Part shown: positions 12,169 to 19,839 of the stretch, piece after piece
Position numbering within the stretch: the stretch's first letter is position 1
Layout: every line of letters starts with the position of its first letter
Source: Haplomitrium mnioides
Taxonomy: Eukaryota > Marchantiophyta > Haplomitriopsida > Calobryales
Assembly (NCBI GenBank): GCA_049999725.1
Contig: JBNGIS010038482.1
Span: 1-21,057 of the forward strand
Direction of reading: 5' to 3'
DNA length: 21,057 nucleotides
The notes under the pieces: generated by a model
The model's database searches: none
The model's input: the letters and a program-made list of their open reading frames with translations, nothing else
What the model was told of the DNA's origin: nothing
Translations under genes and position numbers: made by a program

Positions 12169-12834
12169 GCATAAGATTTATCTAGAGGAGGGTGCTATAC
12201 CAGTTAGACAGAGACAGTACCGTCTGAACTCCAAATACTCTTTGCTAGTTAAAGAAGAGTTGGATAAACTATTGGCTGCCAACTTTATTTATGTAGTACC
12301 TTATAGTGAATGGGTGTCGCCAATAGTAAAAGTTATGAAGAATAATAGGAAGATCAGAGTGTGCCAAGATTTTAGGAGATTAAATCAAGCCACTAAAACA
12401 GGATTTTTATCCTTTACCATTTAATGATGCTATCCTAGATCAGGTGGTAGGAGTAGAATGTTATACATTTCTAGATGGATTCTCTGGTTACAACCAGGTG
12501 AGTATCCATCTTGAAGATAGACCAAAAACTACCTTCACTATAGATTGGAGAACGTATGGTTATAATGTAATGCCTTTTGGGCTTTGTAACGCTCTAGCCA
12601 CTTTTCAGAGAGCAATGACACAAATTTTTAAACCTTATCTGAGGGATTTTATAGAAATATTTCTAGATGACTTTTGTGTGTGTGGATCAAAGGAGGATCA
12701 TCCTAGTCATCTGAGAAAAACTTTTGAGAGATGTAGGTAGAGTAAGTTAGGATTGCACCCTGAGAAAAGTTTTATTACGACAAATGAAGGATTATTATTG
12801 GGGCATAGAGGGATAGCTCGCAGTAGATGTGGAT
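12080..12834 (+). pseudogene. pol: Reverse transcriptase remnant
   Basis: This domain copies element RNA into DNA. It is read in two frames. Up to about 12400 the first carries RVCQDFRRLNQATK, the conserved motif at the start of the palm. The second, from 12402, carries YTFLDGFSGYNQV (first catalytic Asp at 12474-12476), MPFGLCNALATFQRA, and FLDDFCV with the paired catalytic Asp codons at 12666-12671. The Phe-Leu-Asp-Asp form of the YxDD box occurs in plant Tat/Athila-type elements. A TAG at 12738-12740 follows the thumb-proximal FERCR. After KLGLHPEKSFITTNEG and LLLGH the frame is lost near 12812. All the catalytic residues I can check remain, so inactivation came from stops and indels, not active-site loss. 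Confidence 0.9.
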
Positions 12835-13500
12835 AAAGTGAAAATTATAAAGGAAGTTAGAAGGCCTACTACAATAACGGAAGTGAGAGAGTTTTTGGGA
12901 GCTACAGGCTACTATAGAAGATTAATAGAGAACTACTCTTGGATAGGTGCTCCACTTACCGATTTGTTGCAAAAAAATGTTGTATTTTAGTGGGGAGAGG
13001 AAGCTCAGAAAGCTTTTGAGATGTTACAAGATAAACTTAGTACAACTCCTGTTCTAAAGCCTCCAATTTGGGATAGAAATTTCCATGTCTATGTGGATGT
13101 TTCTACCTTTGCAATATGTATTGAGTCAGAAGGATGAAGATAAGAAAGACCATCCGATTTATTATGCAAGTCAGAAGTTGACTGCAATTGAAAAGAATTA
13201 TTCGATGAAAGAGAGAGAAGCGTGGGACTAATATTTTCAGTCAGGAAATTCAGACATTACCTGTAAGAGTATCCTTTTGTATTTCATATGGATCATAATT
13301 CACTGAAGTATTTAGTGAATAAACCTTATCTGTCTAGAAGGATAGCAAGATGGATGTTAATACTCCATGAATTTGATTTTGAAGTAGACGTAAGACTAGG
13401 AAGGTCCCATTAGAACGCAGACTTCCTATCCAAAATTCCAGGACCAGCAAAGACATATGATCTGAATGATAATTTTCTAGATGAAAATTTGTTCCCAATT
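12823..13500 (+). pseudogene. pol: Connection and RNase H remnant
   Basis: RNase H removes the RNA strand of the RNA-DNA hybrid. The connection begins VDVDKVKIIKEVRRPTT, followed by EFLGATGYYRRLIENYS, which is typical of gypsy elements between reverse transcriptase and RNase H. RNase H proper starts with FHVYVDVSTFAI, the catalytic Asp codon at 13096-13098. After a frame change near 13118 it continues DHPIYYASQKLTAIEKNYS, and after another near 13222 it reads LIFSVRKFRHYL, then MDHNSLKYLVNKPYLS and ARWMLILHEFDFEVDVR. Stops lie at 12988-12990 (TAG), 13264-13266 (TAA) and 13411-13413 (TAG). Confidence 0.87.
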
Positions 13501-14772
13501 GAGAAGGAAGGGGAGGAGAACCCCTGGTATAAAGAGATTTGGATATATTAAGAGAGTTCTATTTTACCTTCTGGTTTGAATAAGGAAGAAGAGGTAGTAT
13601 TTTTCTAGAAGGTGGCGACGTATACAATTTATAGAGTGTTGTATAAGAAAGGACTTGATGAGGTTTTGAGACATTGTTTAGGTCCTGATGAAGTTAAAAA
13701 AATGATTGCTGCGTTGCACGATGATGAAGTAGGAGGACACTATGCCATGCGGAACACGGTGGAAAAGATTCATGAGGCAGGGTATTGGTGACCTATAATA
13801 TACAAGGATGTAAAGAGCTATATTTAGAGTTGTGACCAATGTCAAAGAGTGGGGAAACCAACAGCAAGCAACCATTGGCCACTTACACCTATCTTACCTT
13901 TAGCTCCATTTGAGAAACGAGGTATTGATTTTGTAGGATCTATTACACCAGTGTCCAGATATTATAAGAATAGATATATATTAGTGTGTACATATTATGC
14001 TACCAAATAGGTGGAAGCAAAAGCTACACGTAGAGATGGAGTAGTGGAAGCTGGCAACTTCCTGTTTGAGAACATAATCACAAGGTTTGGATGTCCGTTG
14101 GAGTTGATTAGTGACAGAGGAACTCATTTTCTGAATGAGGTAATTCAATGTCTTACTGACACCTATATGATTAAACACAAGATAACAACTCCCTATAACC
14201 CAAAAGCAAATGGACATACTGAAAGAGTTAATGGATTGTTGTGTAAGATATTGACAAAGATTTGTTCAACATACTCGTCGAATTGGGACAAGAAGTTGTA
14301 CTCAGTTTTGTGGGCTTACAGAACAGCGGAGAAAGTTACTACAAAGTAGACTCCATTTTATCTGGTTTATGGTACTCATTCTTGAGCACCAATGGAATGG
14401 GATGTGTCGTCAATTAGGATTGCTGAAGAGGAATGGATGCCAGACGAGGAGAGTTTATTGAAGCGGATGATCGACTTAGTCAAGCTGGAGGAAGAAAGAG
14501 TTCACGCTCTGGCTGAAACTGAAAAAGTCCAGAACAAAAGGAAAGAAGACTATGGTTCCAAGCTCAAAAAAGTCAGTATTTCTGAAGGAGATCTAGTACT
14601 TCTGTATGATAGCCGTTATTTTTGGTTCCAAGGGAAACTCCATGTAAGATGGATGGGACCTTGTGTAGTTTCAAAAATTTATGAGAATGGATCGTTGGAA
14701 TTAAAGACTTTAACAGAGGAACTGTTAGAAACAAGAGTTAATGGATCAAGAGTGAAGTGGTATTATTTGTGA
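13501..14772 (+). pseudogene. pol: Integrase remnant with complete DD35E triad, no chromodomain
   Basis: Integrase inserts the DNA copy into the host chromosome. The zinc-binding module has His codons at 13717-13719 and 13738-13740 and the Cys pair SCDQCQ at 13831-13842. In the catalytic core Asp is at 13927-13929 (RGIDFVG), Asp at 14113-14115 (ISDRGTHF) and Glu at 14221-14223 (GHTERVNG). Exactly 35 residues separate the last two, as the family requires. The carboxy end has KLHVRWMGPCVVSKIYENG, a GPY/F module with Cys in the Tyr/Phe place, and terminates at TGA 14770-14772. Premature stops lie at 13549 (TAA), 13606, 13825, 14008 and 14347 (TAG), and 13789 and 14383 (TGA). The TAG at 14008 replaces a tryptophan expected before VEAKA. 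From about 13225 to the end the reading frame is constant. Confidence 0.93.
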
Positions 14773-14796
14773 GCGCTTGCAAGGACGTTGCGCGAT

Positions 14797-14807
14797 GGAG
14801 GAGGGGG
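14797..14807 (+). other. Polypurine tract
   Basis: GGAGGAGGGGG lies 24 bp after the integrase stop. A purine run just inside the 3' LTR primes plus-strand DNA synthesis in LTR elements. Three bases later comes TGTGAGAGC, which has the TG expected at an LTR start. The junction also forms a small inverted repeat, CTATG-TGAGAG-CATAG (14808-14823). Confidence 0.6.
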
Positions 14808-15205
14808 CTATGTGAGAGCATAGTTTTTGACAGAAGGTCAGAAACGACTTGAAGGACTTCTCTTCTGTGCAAATAACTGAGAGGGAAATGGTAAAGCTTC
14901 AAGTTTTGGACTAATAAGTGTAAAGTGGTAAAATGCAAGGATTAGAGGAACATTTTGGATATCATTGGCCAAGGAGAGAGGGCTAGGTGATGAAGAAGTT
15001 GGTTTTTTTTCAATGAAGGAAAAAAATTATTTTGTTTGGGAAAACTAATCTAATTGTTGAGAGCCAGCCAGCCCCTATTTATCTACCTATCTATTTCTAT
15101 TTTATATATGTTAATGGACAGCTTGCCTAGGAGCCAGGTGAAGTGTGTCAATGGAAGGAAGCCGATGCCTTGAACTAGGTCAGTCCAGGGGCAGGAAGTT
15201 AAGCG

Positions 15206-16114
15206 GTGGCCTTACACCTATATGAGGTTGCCTCTCGAAGGGAAGAGATTGTGAAATCCTTATATATTGCTTCTAAGTTGTTGCAAGAACACTTATGGGA
15301 TATTTGGAATGAATTTGGGAAGGCCACGTATGAAGAAATGTTTTTGAGTGGAGGAGGATCTCCTACGACGAAGGAAGATGCAGTGATCGGACCAGCGATG
15401 AAGAGGAATCCTCTACGAATTGAAATAGGGAGAAGATTTTTGCGTGGAAGGAACGTTGCGTCATATTGAATGCATCACGTATGTACATTTGCCAGTTGGG
15501 AAGAATTTGTGGATATTTCAAAGGTATGGTTTTCTAGTTTCTCAGCAGACGAAATAAAAAAGGGCAGGATTCTGAAGTGAAGAATTGTCCTGCGCGTGAG
15601 CCCTGTTGTGGAAATGCTATAATTAAAAATACAGTCATGTAGAGAAATTAATTTCTGGTGTGTGAGAACTCCTACGAGTTGGCAGTCGAGAGGTCTGAGA
15701 GGAATTCATGTGTGTAAAAATCCCATGTGAACCTCTACAAAGAAATTAAGGTGAAAGGAGATTCTGACGAGGAAGGTAAGCTACGAGGAGATTCTTGGAA
15801 GAATCGATTTGCAAGCAATCAACCTAGGGCGATTTGTGATGAGGATCGACGAGGTGGACTGTGAATCAATTCCCAATGGAGAGGAGTCTTACAAATTGAA
15901 GGAAGGGTTAACCAGTGCTGAAGATCCCTCCGAAGAAATCGAATATTGTGGAAAACTTTGAGGGAATGAATCCGTGTTGAGTAATTTATGTAGCGAGGAA
16001 GTGATCAATGACAAAGTACTGTTGTGCGAATTGTTTGAATGGGAAGGAATTAAAATTTTAAAAGGACTAAGAGTAATTTGGAAGCGAGCGGAAGTAGTTC
16101 CGAGAAGGGTTTAG
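15206..16114 (+). pseudogene. Decayed open frame of unknown nature downstream of pol
   Basis: One frame stays largely open for about 300 codons, with stops at 15467 (TGA), 15578 (TGA), 15620 (TAA), 15728 (TGA), 15752 (TGA) and 15959 (TGA), and a last TAG at 16112-16114. The first open run is 87 codons, bounded by TAA 15200-15202, and has no early ATG. Text such as LYIASKLLQEHLWDIWNEFG, FASWEEFVDISKVW and LLCELFEWEGIKILKG looks protein-like, but I recognise no family. It sits where Athila-type elements may carry an extra ORF after pol, yet also inside what the polypurine tract marks as LTR. G-rich composition could by itself lower the stop density. Confidence 0.27.
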
Positions 16115-16950
16115 CTTAAGAACAACCTGTGAGTTGTTAGTTCTTATTTAAAACTTAGTGTGAAAAAGTTAGTGTGTAGAGAAGCAAGTTAGTTGATTTG
16201 GAACTGTTAGGACTGTTATTGTCAATTGAGTAGGACAGGGAGTACAAGCCTATTGGCGAGTTCTTGTTCTGCTGGTTGTCTCATTGACCAAGTGTGCTTC
16301 AAGCAAAATTTATGAGATTCTTGTCTGTGAGGTCCCATGCTCATGTTGTTGATTGCAGATTCATGAGGAGTAGTTTGATGAAGGAATAAGGATTTGGAGC
16401 TAGATTTGGTTGGTGGATGTTTTGCAAGGTTGCAATTGAAGAAATCAGTTAGATTACATTAGAGAAGTGCATGTCAAGGGGTACCTGACTGGGTTCTATT
16501 GGTGGGTCTGAATTCTGAGTTCCAGATTGTGATTTGTAGGAGGTTTAGCGACAAATCAATTCTGCTTTAAGTTTTGTTTTGTTCTGTGTTAGTTAAATTC
16601 TTAAGGAGAGAACCTTATGCGATTCTCCAGTTAGTGGATACTAGTTGGTGGGTTGCAGTAGAGCAAGGAGTGCTCAAATTTGTGTGTGCCTAGGGACTAG
16701 GTGGGCATTTCACAAGCAAACAGAGTAGTGGGTGGTTGGAGGAACAACAAGTGGATGTGAGATCAAGAGGGTCGTTCCATAGCTAAGTTCTCAACATCAA
16801 GCTCTAGGATATATTGGGTTGGAGTGGCTTGAGTATCTAGTTTGAGGGAAGTGAGGTGTTGTAATGAAGGTAGACACAAGAGTGTTGGTTTGAGAGTTTC
16901 AAGCAAGTTGGGTAATTGGTTGCTTGGGAATTTCTTTGATAGAGCTCAAG

Positions 16951-16957
16951 TATAAAA
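16951..16957 (+). promoter_or_regulatory. Candidate LTR TATA box
   Basis: TATAAAA stands in AGCTCAAGTATAAAATCAGC, 312 bp before the proposed LTR end. A core promoter placed there would leave a short R-U5, which is reasonable for a long-U3 LTR. Another TA-rich candidate, TTTATATATG, lies at 15101-15110. Confidence 0.3.
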
Positions 16958-17247
16958 TCAGCATGTACAATAACTTTCTTATCCTAGAAATGTCAGTCAT
17001 ACAGTTTGAGTAATTCTTGGCTTTTGTTCTATTATAGTGAGTAGTAGAAGTGGTTTGTGTGTATGGTTTGGTGGAGAAAAGGTTGTCAGACCTAGAGTGG
17101 AGAAAGATCCATCTCTGAACTAATAGAGTGCAGTTTTAGAACTCCTTAAAGAATCTAGAAAGTTGGTAAAAGTGAATTAAGAGCAGATTTCTATATAGAT
17201 CTTGTGTGGTTCGATCTCAGGTTGTTATTTTTGGGGTTGGAGTACCA

Positions 17248-18703
17248 CTACTGTGCTACGACACCCACATAAACTCCTTTAGTAGATAACTCAATTTTTC
17301 CAAAAATGCCTCTAGGATATGCATTTTTGAGATTTTGAATCACTTTGATTCTATCGTTCCCTACTTCTAATATTAATATAAAGGCTCTTCTACAAAAAAA
17401 AAGAACCACTAGACAGTGTAAACTGATTTTCAACATTGAAGTCTTTTCTTGGTATTCCTTACTGCAGTGTGATATCTCGATTCTTCATGCTTTGTTGAAA
17501 ATACGTTTCTCTCACAAATTTCAAAAAATCTGACTTGCACAATGACAAGCAATTATTTTGATAACAAGAAATTTTCTTCAATTTAGAAATTGATATTGGA
17601 TTGAGTTTTTTGTCGCAAAGCTCTCACCATGATGGACTTTCCACAAAGAATTTCTGTGTAACGTGTTTACCCATTTGGGTTTTGGTCCAAACAAAGAATT
17701 TTTATGTTGTGCTCGACGATTCGATTTGTAAGCGAATCCAGCAATAGGAGATAATTCATCCTAAATATCTTGGTCATCATCGTAAACAGTGTTTGTTTCG
17801 TCGTAGAATAATTTCGAGAGATGAGTTTCTTATTGGAGATTGGGAGAATGCACCATTCCGAAAGCAAATCTTGATCAATATCTCGATTAGAAGGAAATAT
17901 TTTTTGTAATAGAATCGGTGCCCTTGGTGATAACTCCAAATAAATGTTGATTAATTAAGACTCTTTACTAGAATCATTTTCCAAACTATCGTCTGAAGAC
18001 TCCTCCAAAAGAATTCGATTTGTTTCAGATGTCCCAATCTCTTTGTGAGGTATAACTTGAAACGAAATCAGTTGTTGTTTGAGTGGTGCTATCGGAGAGA
18101 GTGGCTCATCTACAAAATTAAAACTGTCCACAAATTGTGCTTTTTGTATCATGAACAAACACACTTTGATCATGAATATCAAAGTCTCCCTTAGATGTGG
18201 ACGAAGAAAGGTCTACAACCATCTAGAAATTCTATGTTGAACCTTTTTTTTGTTGATATTTTGGAATACTCAAAAGAAAGATTCAACTTCGACCGCTTGA
18301 AGGGCAACAAAGATCTTGTGTTGGATGAAGATTGTTTCTTTCATTCTCTTCTAGCATTGAGTTTCTCCTTTGATCCTTTGCGCGCAACTTGTTCAATCGT
18401 TAATTCTATATGCGCATTGGATTCACTCTTTGACCCTTTACGCGCATAGGGTTGAGTTCGTGATCTTATGCGCGCATAGAGTTCACTTTCTCAATCTTTT
18501 TTGGCATAGCTATCTAATTCAATAGAAGTCATCTTTTCCCCTAATATACTCACCATCACACTTGATGCTTTTGGTACTCCATCGCTTACCTCCAAATAAT
18601 TTCCATTTGAATAAATGTCAACCTATTTGTCAAAAGTAACACTTTTTTGTGAAGATAAATCTTGAAACTCTGACCTCTTCTTGCCTTTAAAAACTCCAGC
18701 CAT
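17248..18703 (-). pseudogene. Decayed gene of unknown family, minus strand, probably cut by the retroelement
   Basis: The best start is ATG at 18703-18701 (MAGVFKGKKRSEFQDLSSQK). The first frame runs about 170 codons to 18191 with stops at 18625 (TAG), 18493 and 18343 (TGA). It includes a 10-residue repeat block (YARKGSKSE-like, 18515-18331). A second frame (18182-17955) holds VDEPLSPIAPLKQQLISFQV and an acidic serine-rich tail LLEESSDDSLENDSSKES. A third (about 17955-17248) carries YDDDQDI, DELSPIAGFAYKSNRRAQHK, FGPKPKWVNTLHRNSLWKV and finally NAYPRGIFGKIELSTKGVYV, with eight stops. Frame changes may be indels or unmarked introns. The final frame runs right up to the proposed LTR end at 17263, so the true carboxy end is probably missing. 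I recognise no domain. It is divergent from the gene at 19174. Confidence 0.48.
18331..18515 (-). repeat. 30-bp tandem array encoding a 10-residue repeat
   Basis: Core words start at 18381 (CGCGCA), 18411 (TGCGCA), 18441 (CGCGCA) and 18471 (CGCGCA), exactly 30 bp apart; degenerate copies occur at about 18351 and 18501. The period is ten codons, so it keeps the frame of the minus-strand gene, where units read ELYARIRSRT, QPYARKGSKS, ESNAHIELTI and EQVARKGSKE. Basic residues cluster after the Ala-Arg pair. One copy contains the perfect 12-bp palindrome TATGCGCGCATA (18467-18478). Confidence 0.8.
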
Positions 18704-19173
18704 TGAAAAGGCTTTCTAAAAATCAAGTACTTCAAGGAATTATTTTATCAAATATTATGAACCTCTTTCAACACAACTAAAAGATGTGTTTTTGTCATTT
18801 TTTTGCAAAACGACAAAATTTGGAGCTTTTTGTGAAGAAAAATGAAAAAAAGAAATTGGAAAGATGAAAATGAGCAATGTTTAATATACTAACTTTTTTT
18901 TTGCACTAGGAAAACCTATGCGTCAAGAGCTTTGCAAATCATTTTTTGGCGGGAAAAGTCATTTTTTGAGATTTAGCTGTAAAAAGAGCGTTTGTAGAAA
19001 GTTTTTTTTTCCCATTGTCACGAGTTAAGTTTTTGTTTTTGTTTTTGTTTTCTAGTTATTGATGTTTTTGCATTTACTTACTTTTCTTTGCTGTTTCCAG
19101 CCTTTAGAGGTTTGTGAACTTTTGTTCATTATATTTTTTACCTCCAATCAGACCTTTCTCTAGCATCTTGAGA
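18704..19173. other. Intergenic region between divergent genes
   Basis: About 470 bp separate the two proposed start codons. The DNA is AT-rich with long T and A runs, three tandem GTTTTT-type units near 19029-19050, and a possible 5'-UTR splice acceptor TTTGCTGTTTCCAG ending at 19100. An E2F-type site is annotated separately. No open frame of note is present, and no clear TATA box could be assigned to either gene. Confidence 0.5.
18945..18956 (+). promoter_or_regulatory. E2F-type binding site
   Basis: TTTGGCGGGAAA is a full match to the classical E2F consensus used in plant S-phase gene promoters. It lies 218 bp upstream of the plus-strand ATG and 242 bp upstream of the minus-strand ATG, so it could have served either gene. 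It is a rare GC-rich word in AT-rich surroundings. Function is inference from sequence alone. Confidence 0.45.
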
Positions 19174-19509
19174 ATGGCATCTCAACCAAAGCCATGCAGG
19201 GATTCGAATGTTATCAAGGCTTTAGAGCTTGAAAAACTTGAGTGGAATTGGCTAGTTAATTACTATTCTTTGAAAGACCTCGATCAACATCTTTACCTTT
19301 TTGCTCGTGAAGGTGAAAAATTCAATTTGGGTCTACTGGTCTAAATCACCATGATCCGAGAAGGCAAGAAAGCCAACATCCGGCTGCTTGTGTAATCCTA
19401 GGATTCAATTACCCTTTACAATGCAAATCACAAACGATTTTCTTTTTTCGACACGAAGGAGAGAGACATTTTTGTCAAACATCTTTAGGCCGCAAAGGAA
19501 GATGGCAAG

Positions 19510-19839
19510 GTGAATTTTGAAAATCCTTCTTCTTTTATTTCTTTTTATACTAAGTCGTAACTCCCAGGGAGTCAATGCAAGCATGGAGTCCCGGGGTCCA
19601 TGCGCGCATGGACTCCCAAGGCTGTGTGAACTTGGACTCCCAGGTCCATGCACGCTTGGACTCCCATTGTCCATAGGCACAAGAACTTATGAGTCCTTGC
19701 ATGAATGGACTCCCAAGTCCCTGCGCGCATGGACTCCTTTGTGCCATGCACGTGCATAATGTTATTAGAGTCCCTGCGTGCAGTGAATGTTGAGTCTTAC
19801 ACTTGTACTTATGTTTAATTGTTTTTGTTTTGTTTTCAG
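19510..19839 (+). other. Predicted GT-AG intron of the plus-strand gene
   Basis: The donor is GGCAAG|GTGAAT at 19510 and the acceptor TTTTGTTTTCAG|TTC ends at 19839, preceded by a T-rich tract. Joining the two sides keeps phase 0 and links EDGK to FTQF smoothly. The interval is 330 bp. Reading straight through it meets several stops and only the GC-rich tandem array, so splicing is the better model. No transcript evidence is available. Confidence 0.5.
19559..19790. repeat. About nine copies of a 24-bp GGACTCCC / TGCGCGCA repeat
   Basis: The anchor GGACTCCC or GAGTCC has its A at 19560, 19587, 19612, 19636, 19660, 19692, 19709, 19733 and 19769. Spacings are 27, 25, 24, 24, 32, 17, 24 and 36 bp, so the basic period is 24 bp with small indels. 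Between anchors lie ATGCGCGCAT, ATGCACGC, CTGCGCGCAT or ATGCACGTGCAT. The third interval includes a perfect 18-bp palindrome, GTCCATGCGCGCATGGAC, at 19596-19613. The array sits inside the predicted intron. Confidence 0.85.

Larger units (their letters stand above)
9624..14772 (+). mobile_element. Degenerate Ty3/gypsy retroelement internal region, 5'-truncated
   Basis: Gag, protease, reverse transcriptase, RNase H and integrase follow in that order, which is the Ty3/gypsy order and not the copia order. There is no chromodomain: the integrase ends in a GPY/F-type module followed by VNGSRVKWYYL and a stop. Together with the LDDF polymerase motif, this points to the plant non-chromovirus group (Tat/Athila-like). 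The copy is dead: I count about 15 in-frame stops (11 TAG, 2 TAA, 2 TGA) and about seven frame changes, near 9670, 10825, 12095, 12400, 12812, 13118 and 13222. No 5' LTR, primer-binding site or complete gag amino terminus is present; homology starts abruptly at about 9624 against AT-rich DNA. A polypurine tract and a probable 3' LTR follow pol directly. Confidence 0.93.
14811..17263 (+). mobile_element. Probable 3' LTR (boundaries inferred)
   Basis: The start TGTGAGAGCA follows the polypurine tract. The proposed end is GTGCTACGACA at 17263, giving TGT...ACA termini; the two ends agree at 7 of 11 positions when one is reverse-complemented. Around 17264 the sequence changes from G-rich plus-strand DNA to AT-rich DNA that reads as the neighbouring minus-strand gene. 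No second copy is in the window, so LTR identity cannot be tested here. The length of about 2.45 kb is long but within the range of plant Tat/Athila-type elements. An alternative is that part of this stretch is a post-pol coding region (see 15206-16114) and the LTR is shorter or starts later. Confidence 0.42.

Noticed and set aside
19572-19757. Overlapping open frames on both strands across the 24-bp array (repeats such as MRAWTP)
   Set aside because: The 24-bp period is eight codons, so every frame repeats without stops. The stretch lies inside a predicted intron.
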